Shown here piece by piece: positions 46,820 to 57,121 of a DNA stretch of 64,000 nt. Below the pieces are notes generated by a model that was not told the DNA's origin, did not search any database, and saw only the letters and a list, made by a program, of their open reading frames with translations. The DNA is from Anaerostipes sp. (GTDB taxonomy: Bacteria; Bacillota; Clostridia; Lachnospirales; Lachnospiraceae). Numbering within the stretch: position 1 is the first letter of the stretch; every line of letters begins with the position of its first letter. The stretch lies in contig JAQVEG010000006.1 of the NCBI GenBank assembly GCA_028697725.1, positions 1 to 64,000 of the forward strand. The letters are read 5' to 3'. Position numbers and translations under genes: made by a program.

Positions 46820-49312
46820 TTACAATTCTTCAACTTTACTTCCTTTATTTTTTTTATTTATTTGAATTTGCTGGTCAATTCGGCTTTTTAATTCTGTTAC
46901 ATGAGAAATAATCCCTATTAACCTTTTTCCATCTGCAAGTTCCATTAAGACTTCAACTGCCTGGTCTAAAGATTCTTGATCCAAAGAACCAAATCCCTCG
47001 TCTACAAAAAGCACATCAATCTCAATACCTCCTACATTATTTTGAACAATATCAGATAATCCCAGTGCCAGACACAATGCTGCTTTAAAACTTTCTCCAC
47101 CTGATAATGTCTTTACTGGCCGTTTCTTGCCAGTATAATAATCAAGGACTTCAATCTCTAGATTATCTTTTCTTCTTCCATCCAGGATATTTTCCTGACG
47201 GTACATCTCATATCTTCCATTGGTCATCTTTAAAAGTCTCGTATTCGCAGCTTTTAATATGTCATTGAAATATGTAATTAATACATACTGCTCAAAAGTA
47301 AGTCTTAGACCATTATCTCCATTTAATAGTTTCTCTACGTCTCCCACAATTCCATATTTCTTTTCCAGCTCTTCTTTTCTTATTTCCTTTTCTTTCAGAG
47401 AACTAAGGGCTGTTTTCACTTCATGGAATTCTATTTGATTTTGTTCCTTCTTGCCTTCTAATACAGAGATTTTTTCTTTTCCAAGGTCAATTTGAATCTC
47501 CTTTTGATGGATTTCTTCTTCACTGATCTCATTGATTTGAATCTCTGATTTCTTCTTTTTCACTTCCTTCATTTGAACTTCTACATTAGAAAGTTGTATT
47601 TCATGTTCTTTTAGTGTCTTTTGATTTTCTTTTTGCTCGCTGTCAAACTTCTCAACAAAAGCAACTAATTCCTGATACTGGTGTTCCATTTCATTGATAT
47701 CTGGAATATCCTTTAATTGCTCTTTTACAGCATCTAGTTTTCCACCCATTGCCTGAAGTTCATTTTGAATTTTTTGAAGGCACTCCGTTTCTTCTGAAAC
47801 GCTTTTCGTCTTATACTGCACTGCTTCTTCAGGGGAAATTAAAGTAACTTCTGGCTTTTCGTCCATCTGCTCTTCTAACATTTGATCCCTTTGCATCCAC
47901 TCTAACAATTGATGATAGCATTCCTGATACTGTTGCTCTGCTTTTAGGGATTTATCTTCTTGAATCTTCACATCCTCTTTGGTAACTGTACTATTTTCAC
48001 TTTTTGCCTTATTTGGATGCTCTATGGAACCACAGACTGGACAAGGCTTTCCCTCTTCCAGACTATCTGCAATCATTCCAATATTAGCTGCAAAAAATTC
48101 TGACTGAAGCTTCATCCAAAGATTCTTTTCTTGTTTCCATACTATTTCTTTTCTTTGGTATTCTTCTTTTTTTCTTTCTGTCTGCTTTTTTTGTTGAATT
48201 CTTTGATTCTCTTCTTCCTTCCATTTTTGTAACTGTGCTGCTTGAATCCGAACTTCCTGTTGTAATTGGTCTTCTTTTCGCTCTTTTATTTCATTTTGCA
48301 ACTTTTTATATTGAAATACCAGTTTTTGAAGTTCTTCAAATCGAAGTCTTTGCTCATACTTTTCTTCTCTTTTCTCTGCCAGACTCTCTAGCTCCTGTTG
48401 TTTTTTTTGATCAAGAAGATACGCTGCCTTTAATTTTATATTTTTTTCTTCTAACTGATTTTCTTCCAACAGTAACTTTTCATAAACATCTTTCCCATTC
48501 TTTAATGTTTGAAGATAATTTATCTGTTCCATCTGCCTTTGACGCATTCCGACTAAGTTATCATTTATGATCTTATTTTCTTCTGCTAAAGTTTTTTGAT
48601 TCTTCTCCAAAATCTCTATCATTTTGTGAAAATCACCACGTTCCTTTGCGTCCATATACTCCTGTGAAGAAAGAGAAATATTCCCTGTCTCTTCCATTGT
48701 TGTCACTAATTCTTTCAAAGAAAGATATAACTGCCTTCCTTTTTCTCTCGCTATTTTTTGAATTTTTTGATATATCTGTGTTTGAAAAATAGAACGAAAG
48801 ATTTCCACTCTTTCACTGGATTTTGCAACTAGGAGCTGCTGGAATTCACCTTGTGCCAACATGGAAAGTCTTTTAAACTGATCATAATCAATGCCAAGAA
48901 TCCCTTGTATTTCTTGATTTACCTGAGAAAATCCCGTAACAATATCTCCATTTGGAAGATGCAGGGTCGCTTCTTCCTTTGTCACAGTCATTCCTTCCCC
49001 TCGCATTTTAGGACGTTCATAACGTGGTGTTCTTTCCACCATATACTCTTTCCCACGATGAGAAAAAGATAGTGTAATATATGTCTTTTTCTCTGGCACT
49101 GCAAAATCGCTTCTTAAATTTTCTTTGCTTCGCTCTTCCCCACTTACCTCTCCAAACAAACTGTAAGAAATGGCATCAAAAATTGTTGTTTTCCCTGATC
49201 CTGTTGGCCCACTAATTAAGAAAAGTCCTTCTTTTGCAAGCTTCTCAAAATCAATTTTATTTTCTGTTGGAAAAGGACCCAATCCACAGAATTCTAACAT
49301 CAATGGTCTCAT
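46820..49312 (-). CDS. sbcC: Exonuclease SbcC (SMC-like ATPase)
   Basis: 830 aa; FLISGPTGSGKTTIFDAISYSLFG, coiled coil with GKPCPVCGSIEHPN hook, TLSGGESFKAALCLALGLSD. Confidence 0.95.
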   Translation of the reverse strand: MRPLMLEFCGLGPFPTENKIDFEKLAKEGLFLISGPTGSGKTTIFDAISYSLFGEVSGEERSKENLRSDFAVPEKKTYITLSFSHRGKEYMVERTPRYERPKMRGEGMTVTKEEATLHLPNGDIVTGFSQVNQEIQGILGIDYDQFKRLSMLAQGEFQQLLVAKSSERVEIFRSIFQTQIYQKIQKIAREKGRQLYLSLKELVTTMEETGNISLSSQEYMDAKERGDFHKMIEILEKNQKTLAEENKIINDNLVGMRQRQMEQINYLQTLKNGKDVYEKLLLEENQLEEKNIKLKAAYLLDQKKQQELESLAEKREEKYEQRLRFEELQKLVFQYKKLQNEIKERKEDQLQQEVRIQAAQLQKWKEEENQRIQQKKQTERKKEEYQRKEIVWKQEKNLWMKLQSEFFAANIGMIADSLEEGKPCPVCGSIEHPNKAKSENSTVTKEDVKIQEDKSLKAEQQYQECYHQLLEWMQRDQMLEEQMDEKPEVTLISPEEAVQYKTKSVSEETECLQKIQNELQAMGGKLDAVKEQLKDIPDINEMEHQYQELVAFVEKFDSEQKENQKTLKEHEIQLSNVEVQMKEVKKKKSEIQINEISEEEIHQKEIQIDLGKEKISVLEGKKEQNQIEFHEVKTALSSLKEKEIRKEELEKKYGIVGDVEKLLNGDNGLRLTFEQYVLITYFNDILKAANTRLLKMTNGRYEMYRQENILDGRRKDNLEIEVLDYYTGKKRPVKTLSGGESFKAALCLALGLSDIVQNNVGGIEIDVLFVDEGFGSLDQESLDQAVEVLMELADGKRLIGIISHVTELKSRIDQQIQINKKNKGSKVEEL

Positions 49313-50433
49313 GACTTTTCCACCTCTTCTCCCAGCATCTCTTTCATATAATTGTGACGCTGTTCTTCTATCTCTCCTGTGGCAACCATAAGAAAATCAT
49401 CAAATAATTCCATAGGTGTTTTCTCTTTTATTTTGGAAACAGATAGTTCTCCCTGGTTCCCTCGCTGATTTTTCTCAAGGGATAATTCCATAATATTTGG
49501 ATAATAAGAACGAAGAGTCCCAATAGGGTCTAACAATTCTTCTTTATCTGTCAATGTAACTTTAAGGTAATCTTCTGCATTGGCACTTTCAACGATTTCC
49601 TTTTGAATTAAATCTTTTAATCTGCCTTTGATACATCTCATATCCCTTTGAGCTTTCATCTCTATTGTTTTCACTTCAATCTTCTTATCAATATCCAGCA
49701 TTGTTACAGATTTGTGATGAAACTCTTCTGAAAATGAATATTTCATCAACGATCCACTGTATCGAACGGTATCTCTCCCCACTCTCTGTGGTCCATGAAT
49801 ATGCCCAAGTGCCACATAATCGTAGTCCTCAAACACTTTATAGGAAATGGCATCTGTTCCTCCAATACTAAGTATCTGCTCAGAATCCGACTGTTCTACT
49901 GGATTGGTTCCAGTTACAAATTGATGTGTCACTAGAATATTCTTTTTCTTTTGATCCACAACGTGATGTGCTAAAACAACTTTCATCCCATCCTCAAAAG
50001 TTTCGATTTTCTCTTCTGGATATAATGCTCTTACATGTGCAGGTTTGAAAAATGGAAGAAGATGAATTACCACTTCCTCTCCTATCTCTATTGTTGTAAT
50101 CTCTTCTTTTAGTATTCCTTCTATATAAACACCTTGTTTTGCCAAAATTTCACCGCCAAAGGCTACTCTTTCTCCAGAATCATGATTTCCTGCTACCGCA
50201 TAAACCTTAATCCCCATTCTCGTTATTTCATTTAAAAAATCATCAAATAAAACAACAGCATCCTTTGTTGGAATACTTCGATCATAGATATCTCCTGCAA
50301 GGATGACTCCCTGTATCTTATGTTCCTCGACTACAGAAACTATTTTTTCAAGAAGTATCCTTTGGTCTTCTATTAAATTCATTTCATTCACAGTTTTACC
50401 TAAATGTAAATCTGCCATATGTAATAATCTCAT
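49309..50433 (-). CDS. sbcD: Exonuclease SbcD
   Basis: 374 aa; MADLHLGKTVNEMN, LAGDIYDRSIP, VAGNHDSGERVAFG, LGHIHGPQ. Confidence 0.95.
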   Translation of the reverse strand: MRLLHMADLHLGKTVNEMNLIEDQRILLEKIVSVVEEHKIQGVILAGDIYDRSIPTKDAVVLFDDFLNEITRMGIKVYAVAGNHDSGERVAFGGEILAKQGVYIEGILKEEITTIEIGEEVVIHLLPFFKPAHVRALYPEEKIETFEDGMKVVLAHHVVDQKKKNILVTHQFVTGTNPVEQSDSEQILSIGGTDAISYKVFEDYDYVALGHIHGPQRVGRDTVRYSGSLMKYSFSEEFHHKSVTMLDIDKKIEVKTIEMKAQRDMRCIKGRLKDLIQKEIVESANAEDYLKVTLTDKEELLDPIGTLRSYYPNIMELSLEKNQRGNQGELSVSKIKEKTPMELFDDFLMVATGEIEEQRHNYMKEMLGEEVEKS

Positions 50434-50453
50434 GGATTTCCTTTCTTGTACGT

Positions 50454-52214
50454 TTAGTTAAAGAAATAATTTTGTATGGTAATTTGTAAATTTTGATATC
50501 CTTGATATTCATTAATTGTAGGATAATAGGTACATGTCATATATTGATGTGTCCCTTTTTTCTCATTAAATATCTCTTGGGATTCAAATAGAATTCCCTG
50601 AATTTTATTTCCCTTTTCATTTAAAAAATCAATTCGGATTACATTTCTTTCTTTTCCAAAAACACGTATTTGATTTATGAATAATTTCCTCTGTGCAAAA
50701 ACGGGCTTTCGGTTCCCCATTCCAAATGGCTCAAGGAGTGACAATTGCTCCACAAGCTGAAATGTAACATAATCTACTGGCATATCTGCATCAATTACTA
50801 CTTTTCTTGTAAAATCATCTTCCGTCAACCTGCAGTTGTCGTTAATTCTTCTGCGAAATTCATCTAATCTATCCTCCGTTAAAGAACATCCTGCTGCCAT
50901 GGCGTGTCCTCCAAACTTGGTAAATACATCCTCAATCTTTATCATCTCTTCAAACATATGATATCCTTCTATGGATCTTCCAGAACCTTTTATTCCGTCT
51001 TTTCCCCGGGTCAACACAAATGTAGGCTTGTGATATGTATCTTTTATCCGTCCTGCAATGATTCCTGCAATACTTTCATGACAGTCTGGTATATAAATAA
51101 CAAGCACTGAATCTTCCGTGCAACCTTCTTTTTCTACAAGATTCAAAGCTTCCTCTACACCTTCACCTGTCATTTCCTTTCGAGTTTCATTTAATTCTTT
51201 TAAAACCTGTGCTTTTTCCTTTGCAACCTCATAGTCTTTTTCCGTAAATAACTCCATAACCATTTTCGCAGATTCAAGACGCCCACTGGCATTCATACAA
51301 GGTCCAATCACAAACCCAAAGTGATATGATGCAATTTCTTTGTCTAATAATTGATATACATCTAATAAGGCTCTAAGTCCAAGATTCTTTGTACTCTTTA
51401 TTGACTTTAAAGCTTCTTTGACAAAAATCCGATTCTCTTTTGTCAGTTCTACCACATCACAAACTGTTGCAATTCCTAAAAAGGGAATTAAATTCTTTAT
51501 AACTTCTATATCTCCATTCATTAAGTCATACAAAGCCCGCATCAACTGAAATGCCACCCCTGCTCCACACAAATGAGGATAAGAATATAGACAACCTTCC
51601 TGCTTTGGATTTACAATGACATCTGCTTTGGGAAGTTTTTCTACTCTCTCTCCTTCTATGATTTCAAAGGGTACTTCATGGTGATCTGTTACTATAATCT
51701 CCATTCCCAATTCTTTCCCATAGGCAATGGCATCGCTTGCAGCAATTCCATTGTCACAAGTTAGAATGCAATCTACCCCATCTTGTTTTGCTTTCATAAT
51801 AATATCTTCATTAATTCCATATCCATCTTTCATACGGTCTGGAATCTGATAATCTACTTTTGCACCTAGTTCTTTTAAAGATTTCCACAAAATATAATTA
51901 GAACTTACCCCATCCACATCATAGTCAGATACAATCCGAATATGCTGCTCTCCTTGTATCTTCCTCTTTAATAGTTCACTAGCTTCTTTCACTCCCTTCA
52001 TTGTAATTGGATTTGAAACTAAACTAATATTTCCATATAAATATTCTTCAATATTCTTATCCCCTACAATTTCACGATTGCGAAGAATTCTTGCTACCAC
52101 TTGATCTATCTTATATTTCTCACCAATCTCTTTGAAATCTGCTTTCTTCTTTAAAATAACCCATTTTTCTTTCATTGCAATTTCCTTTTCCAACATATTT
52201 CTTTGTTTTTTCAC
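50454..52214 (-). CDS. recJ: Single-stranded-DNA-specific exonuclease RecJ
   Basis: 586 aa; IVSDYDVDGVSSNYILWKSL, TDHHEVP, GRLESAKMVMELF, KFGGHAMAAGCSL; start uncertain. Confidence 0.94.
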   Translation of the reverse strand: MKKQRNMLEKEIAMKEKWVILKKKADFKEIGEKYKIDQVVARILRNREIVGDKNIEEYLYGNISLVSNPITMKGVKEASELLKRKIQGEQHIRIVSDYDVDGVSSNYILWKSLKELGAKVDYQIPDRMKDGYGINEDIIMKAKQDGVDCILTCDNGIAASDAIAYGKELGMEIIVTDHHEVPFEIIEGERVEKLPKADVIVNPKQEGCLYSYPHLCGAGVAFQLMRALYDLMNGDIEVIKNLIPFLGIATVCDVVELTKENRIFVKEALKSIKSTKNLGLRALLDVYQLLDKEIASYHFGFVIGPCMNASGRLESAKMVMELFTEKDYEVAKEKAQVLKELNETRKEMTGEGVEEALNLVEKEGCTEDSVLVIYIPDCHESIAGIIAGRIKDTYHKPTFVLTRGKDGIKGSGRSIEGYHMFEEMIKIEDVFTKFGGHAMAAGCSLTEDRLDEFRRRINDNCRLTEDDFTRKVVIDADMPVDYVTFQLVEQLSLLEPFGMGNRKPVFAQRKLFINQIRVFGKERNVIRIDFLNEKGNKIQGILFESQEIFNEKKGTHQYMTCTYYPTINEYQGYQNLQITIQNYFFN

Positions 52215-52234
52215 ATCTAATGCTATTATACTAG

Positions 52235-52271
52235 AAAAAAGAACGAGAATATAGAAATATTCCCGTTCTTT
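52235..52271 (-). terminator. Terminator downstream of secDF
   Basis: AAAAGAACGgGAATAT-ttc-TATATTCtCGTTCTTTTTT on minus strand. Confidence 0.8.
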
Positions 52272-52282
52272 TATTTAGAATC

Positions 52283-54568
52283 TTATCGGATTCCTTTTTT
52301 CTTTTTCTTTCTTTTTTTCTTATTACTTGGCCCAATCTTCGCAGATGCATCTTCATATACTACACTTGACTCAGCTCCTGCTGCCTCAATTTTTGCTTCT
52401 TTTGCCAAGAATCTTTGATACTCTTCTTTTCCTTTTCCAATTCGAGTTCTCATAAAGAACCAAAGTGGCCCTGTTAAAAAGACAGAAGAGAATGCTCCAC
52501 CAACAACACCAACCATCAATGTTAATGCAAATTCACGAAGAGATGATGATCCCATAAGGAATAACACAAACACCATGACAAAGGTTGTAAATGATGAGTT
52601 AATGGTTCTAGTAAATGTCTGGGTAATACTAGCATTTACAATATGCTTTAAGTTCCTTCCATCCGATTCTTTGATATTCTCACGAATTCGGTCAAAAATA
52701 ACAATGGTCGAGTTGATGGAATAACCAAGAATCGTAAGCATACATGCAATAAATGTACCACCTACAGACAACTTAAGGATAGAATATGCAGCAAATACAA
52801 CTAATAAGTCATTTAACAATGCAACAATTGCACTTGCACCAAACTTCACGTCCTTAAATCTAAATGCAATGTATACTAACATAAATGCAGAAGCTATCAC
52901 TACGGCAATTACTGCATCTTGCTGCATTTCATTACTAATAGTCGAACTAATATTCTCGGTTGCAACAGTTTTTACACCGTAACTTTTCTTTAATGATTTT
53001 TCAATGGCTTCTCTTTGCTTTAAGCTCAATTCTACAGACTTAATGACCATCTGATTGTTTGCCTGTACTTTTTGACTCTGTACAGAAGTAGATTTACTGA
53101 TTTTCTCATATGCTTTGACTACTTTCTTTTCTAAATCTGCATTAAGCTTTTTATTATCCTTAAAGGTAATTGTAGAAGCAGTACCTCCGGAAAACTCTAA
53201 ATCAAAATTTAAAACGGAACCTGTTGCGTTTTTGTTGACACCTAAGAAAGCTAATCCAGCCACAATAATAATTCCTGCAACTGCCACATATTTTTTACCT
53301 GTCTTTACAAAATCAAATTCCTTAATTGTTCTTGCTTTTCCATATAACTTAGGACTCTTCAATCCAAGATGATATGCTGCATAAACTAGGAATCTACTAA
53401 CTACAAGTGCTGTGAACATAGAAATCAGTACACTAATCCCCAACGTCTGAGCAAATCCTTTGACTGTTCCTGTTCCTCTCCACATCAAAACAGCAACTGC
53501 AATCAATGTTGTAACATTTCCATCAATAATGGCTGATGCTGCCTTTGAAAATCCAGACTTCAATGCAGTTCCAACACTCTTTCCTGCTGATATTTCTTCT
53601 TTGATACGAGAATAGATAATAACATTGGCATCGACTGCCATACCAATACCTAAAATAATACCCGCAAGTCCTGGTAGTGTTAATGTAATATTAAATCCAT
53701 TTAACGCAAGTACCATCATCAAAATATAAATGGCTAAAGCTAAGGATGCAACAACACCTGGCAACAAGTACAATGCAATCATAAACACTGCGATAATCCC
53801 AACTCCAACAATTCCTGCTTTGACCGTTGTATTAATAGCACCGTCTCCAAGCTTTGCAGAAACTACATTTGAGCGAAGCTCCTTAAGTTCTACCGGCAAG
53901 GCACCAATACGAATTGAAGATGCAAGATTTTCAGCTTCTTCATAGTTTGCCATTCCATCAATGCTACATTCACCCTTTGTGATTGCCTCTTTTACAGTTG
54001 GTGCACTTACAATCTGCTTGTCATAAACAATATAGATGGATTTTCCAACATTTGCTTTGGTTGCTTTTGCAAATGCTTTGGTTCCCTTTGCATCAAAGTT
54101 AAGGGCAACTACATATTCTTTTGTTCCATTATTGTCTATTGTCTTTGCTTCTGCAGACTTTACATTAGAACCTGTAAGTGCTGTTTTTCCATCTTGTGTC
54201 ATGAAAGATAACGTACCTGGCTGTCCAAGTTCATCTAAAATCTTATTGGCATCTGTAACACCTGGAATCTCAATGTTAATTCTATTGTCACCTTCACGAT
54301 ATACTTCTGCTTCTGTACTGTATGTCTCTACACGCTTTTGAAGCTTATAAACAGTATCTTTCATATCACTGTCTGAAATATTCTTTCCTTGTACTTCATA
54401 TGTGATACTGACTCCCCCGGCTAAATCAAGTCCCAAGTCAATATTGCTTGCACGTCCAATCTTTTGCTTTGTAATTCCATTACTTAAAATGTACCCACCA
54501 AATCCGCACAATCCAATAATCAAGATAAGACCAAGGACATATCGCCAGACTTTTTTCTTACTCTTCAT
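52283..54568 (-). CDS. secDF: Protein translocase subunit SecDF (fused)
   Basis: 761 aa; GLDLAGGVSITYEV, ILGIGMAVDANVIIYSRIKEE, SecF half FSGGTASTITF, ILGYSINSTIVIFDRIRE. Confidence 0.96.
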   Translation of the reverse strand: MKSKKKVWRYVLGLILIIGLCGFGGYILSNGITKQKIGRASNIDLGLDLAGGVSITYEVQGKNISDSDMKDTVYKLQKRVETYSTEAEVYREGDNRINIEIPGVTDANKILDELGQPGTLSFMTQDGKTALTGSNVKSAEAKTIDNNGTKEYVVALNFDAKGTKAFAKATKANVGKSIYIVYDKQIVSAPTVKEAITKGECSIDGMANYEEAENLASSIRIGALPVELKELRSNVVSAKLGDGAINTTVKAGIVGVGIIAVFMIALYLLPGVVASLALAIYILMMVLALNGFNITLTLPGLAGIILGIGMAVDANVIIYSRIKEEISAGKSVGTALKSGFSKAASAIIDGNVTTLIAVAVLMWRGTGTVKGFAQTLGISVLISMFTALVVSRFLVYAAYHLGLKSPKLYGKARTIKEFDFVKTGKKYVAVAGIIIVAGLAFLGVNKNATGSVLNFDLEFSGGTASTITFKDNKKLNADLEKKVVKAYEKISKSTSVQSQKVQANNQMVIKSVELSLKQREAIEKSLKKSYGVKTVATENISSTISNEMQQDAVIAVVIASAFMLVYIAFRFKDVKFGASAIVALLNDLLVVFAAYSILKLSVGGTFIACMLTILGYSINSTIVIFDRIRENIKESDGRNLKHIVNASITQTFTRTINSSFTTFVMVFVLFLMGSSSLREFALTLMVGVVGGAFSSVFLTGPLWFFMRTRIGKGKEEYQRFLAKEAKIEAAGAESSVVYEDASAKIGPSNKKKRKKKKKGIR

Positions 54569-55931
54569 TACTGCTCTCCTTTTCTGTCATCTGTGCAGCT
54601 TTAATCATTAGCGCACACTCTACTCGTTTTCTTTCTAGCTGACATCCAATATCATAAGTTCCATTGATTGTTCCGTTCAACTTGTATGAGTTGGCACTAC
54701 ATCCACCACTACAATAAAATCTTGCAAAACAATCTCTGCAGGCTTCTCTTGAATAGACACTGGTTGCTTTAAATTCTGAAACTATATCTTCTTTCTTGAT
54801 TCCATCATTCACATTCCCCATTAGAAATTCGTCTTCTCCTACAAACTGGTGGCATGGATATAAATCACCCCAAGGAGTTACTGCAAGATATTCTGTTCCT
54901 GAACCACATCCAGATAAACGCTTCGCCACACAAGGTCCGCCAGTTAAATCAATCATAAAATGGAAAAATGTAAATCCTTTTCCTTCTTTATTACGCTTTA
55001 CCATCTCACTTGCAAGCTTATCATATTCTTTCATTACTTGAGGAAGGTCTGCTTCCTTAATTGTATATTCTTCTGTATCTGGTCCTACTACTGGTTCCAC
55101 TGAAATCTGTTTAAATCCCTCATCTGCAAGATGAAATACATCTTGAGAAAAGTCAAGATTATGATGTGTAAAGGTTCCTCTTACGTAGTATTTTTCTTGA
55201 TGTCTTTGTTCTGCAAACTTCTTAAACTTATCAATAATAATATCGTAGCTTCCCTTTCCATTAGGAGTTGGGCGCATATAATCATGAACTTCCTTACGTC
55301 CATCCACGCTTAAAACTACATTATCCATCTCTTTATTCGCAAAATCCATAATATCATCATTTAACAACATTCCATTGGTTGTAAGTGTAAATCTGAAATT
55401 CTTATTATGTTCTTCTTCCAAACTTCTTCCATAAGCAACAATCTCTTTGACAACATCAAAGTTCATCAAAGGCTCCCCGCCAAAGAAATCCACTTCAAGA
55501 TTACGTCTGTTTCCTGAATTGGCAACTAAAAAGTCTAACGCTTTCTTACCAATTTCAGCACTCATTAAGGAACGATCTCCCTGATATTCTCCTTCTTCTG
55601 CAAAACAGTAACGGCAGGCAAGGTTACAATCATGGGCAATATGTAAACACAACGCTTTTACCACCGTTGGTCTTTTCTTAAATTCACAGATATAATCTTC
55701 ATAATCATCCTCTGAAAATAGAACTCCCATATCCTTTAATTCTGCTACTTCTTCATATGCCTCTTTGACATCTTTTGATTCATATTGACCCAGCTGGGAC
55801 TGAACTTCTTCAAGAGAATTTTTCTCAAAAAGAGCAATCACATCGTAAGTCAAATCATCTACAACATGGACAGATCCACTTTCTACATCTAATACCATAT
55901 TATATCCATTGTTTTTATATTGATGAACCAC
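54558..55931 (-). CDS. Radical SAM/SPASM thioether-forming SCIFF peptide maturase
   Basis: 457 aa; HDCNLACRYCFAEEG (CxxxCxxC), SPASM Cys-rich CRDCFARFYCSGGCSANSYKLNGTINGTYDIGC; adjacent to SCIFF peptide. Confidence 0.94.
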   Translation of the reverse strand: MVHQYKNNGYNMVLDVESGSVHVVDDLTYDVIALFEKNSLEEVQSQLGQYESKDVKEAYEEVAELKDMGVLFSEDDYEDYICEFKKRPTVVKALCLHIAHDCNLACRYCFAEEGEYQGDRSLMSAEIGKKALDFLVANSGNRRNLEVDFFGGEPLMNFDVVKEIVAYGRSLEEEHNKNFRFTLTTNGMLLNDDIMDFANKEMDNVVLSVDGRKEVHDYMRPTPNGKGSYDIIIDKFKKFAEQRHQEKYYVRGTFTHHNLDFSQDVFHLADEGFKQISVEPVVGPDTEEYTIKEADLPQVMKEYDKLASEMVKRNKEGKGFTFFHFMIDLTGGPCVAKRLSGCGSGTEYLAVTPWGDLYPCHQFVGEDEFLMGNVNDGIKKEDIVSEFKATSVYSREACRDCFARFYCSGGCSANSYKLNGTINGTYDIGCQLERKRVECALMIKAAQMTEKESSNEE

Positions 55932-55970
55932 TGGTTAATCTCCTTTTATTTTTATTTCTCAATCACTAAG

Positions 55971-55998
55971 AGAGGCGTGCCAAGATTGGTACGCCTCT
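55971..55998 (-). terminator. Strong hairpin between SCIFF gene and maturase gene (partial terminator or mRNA stabiliser)
   Basis: AGAGGCGTACC-aatctt-GGCACGCCTCT; no T tract follows. Confidence 0.55.
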
Positions 55999-56013
55999 GA
56001 ATCTTAACTCTTC

Positions 56014-56157
56014 TTATTTGTTGTTTTCACAAACTTGATTTCCTACTGTACAAGATGTCTTACATGCTGATTGGCAAGAAGTTTGACATTCTCCACATCC
56101 ACCTTTTTTTACAGTGCTCTTTAAAGTCTTGTTTGTAAGAGTCTTAATATGCTTCAT
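56014..56157 (-). CDS. SCIFF (six-cysteines-in-forty-five-residues) RiPP precursor; absent from the supplied ORF track
   Basis: MKHIKTLTNKTLKSTVKKGGCGECQTSCQSACKTSCTVGNQVCENNK, SD AAGGAGG; next to its maturase. Confidence 0.97.
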   Translation of the reverse strand: MKHIKTLTNKTLKSTVKKGGCGECQTSCQSACKTSCTVGNQVCENNK

Positions 56158-56207
56158 TATAAGTTCCTCCTTAAAAGTATTCGTACTACTCTTTTTTTAA
56201 CTTCCTT

Positions 56208-56236
56208 ATTGTACCATATTCAATTTTCAAATACAA
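56208..56236 (-). promoter_or_regulatory. Candidate SCIFF promoter
   Basis: Minus strand TTGTAT-17 nt-TACAAT overlapping the 3' end of the PHP gene. Confidence 0.6.
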
Positions 56237-57063
56237 CGGTTTTTCAGCACATCATACAGACTGTCGGGTACTTTCAAACCGCCATAACCAATCCCCATCT
56301 GAATTTGAGGTTTATTTGTACCATGATAATCAGATCCCCCAGTAGACATCAGGGCATATTTACAGCACCATTCTTTTAACCTGCTGCTTTGCCCAATATG
56401 ATGCGATGAATGATATACTTCAATCCCTTCTAGTCCATATTCCTTCCATTCACAAATTAAATCCTCCAATTGTTTATTAGAAAAGTTGTATTGGAACGGA
56501 TGTGCCAACACAGCCACCCCTCCTGCAGATTGAATCATAGAAATTGCTTCTTTTGGGTCGAAAAAAGGCTTTTTCAAATAATATTTGCAATCATCTCCCA
56601 GATATTTTTGGAAGGCTTCATCTTTGCTTTTACATATGCCTTCCTCTACAAGTACCCTTGCAAAATGAGCTCTTGTAATTACAGTATCTCCATTGCCATG
56701 TTTGAGTTTTTCCAGAGTAATTGGAAATCCATCTTTCTGAAACATATGAATCATATCTTCATTTCGATGACTTCTTCCCTCCCGAATATATTCTAATTTT
56801 TGATTAAATGCATCTTGATTTTCATCAATTCCATAACCTAGAATATGAATTTCTTTTTTTAGGGCTTCACAAGACATCTCAATTCCTGAGATAAAATGTA
56901 TCTTCTCAATATCTTTTGATTTTTTAATTTGTTTTACTCCATCTAATGTATCATGATCCGTTAGGGATATGGCATAAAGTTCTCTCTTTACAGCCTCATG
57001 TACAATCTCATCTGGAGACATAGTTCCATCGGAACAATCTGAATGTAGATGTAAATCTATCAT
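56227..57063 (-). CDS. PHP domain protein (RNase AM/YciV-like 3',5'-nucleotide phosphoesterase)
   Basis: MIDLHLHSDCSDGTMSPDEIVHEA, SLTDHDTLDGV, SGIEMSCE, STGGSDYHG; ATG at 57063 preferred over the track start. Confidence 0.9.
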   Translation of the reverse strand: MIDLHLHSDCSDGTMSPDEIVHEAVKRELYAISLTDHDTLDGVKQIKKSKDIEKIHFISGIEMSCEALKKEIHILGYGIDENQDAFNQKLEYIREGRSHRNEDMIHMFQKDGFPITLEKLKHGNGDTVITRAHFARVLVEEGICKSKDEAFQKYLGDDCKYYLKKPFFDPKEAISMIQSAGGVAVLAHPFQYNFSNKQLEDLICEWKEYGLEGIEVYHSSHHIGQSSRLKEWCCKYALMSTGGSDYHGTNKPQIQMGIGYGGLKVPDSLYDVLKNRCI

Positions 57064-57121
57064 AATTTTTTCCCTTTCTACATATATATTATTATCAGAT
57101 GAAAGTTCGGAGGTCATCCCA

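Noticed and set aside
48235-48570. 111-aa plus-strand ORF opposite sbcC
   Set aside because: Antisense to the SbcC coiled coil and hook; no SD or homology visible.
45474-56157. Secreted C39-like protein as the SCIFF leader protease
   Set aside because: It lies about 8 kb downstream beyond two other transcription units and a terminator, and SCIFF lacks an obvious double-Gly cleavage site (KKGG precedes the first Cys but this is not diagnostic); no sequence support for a link.
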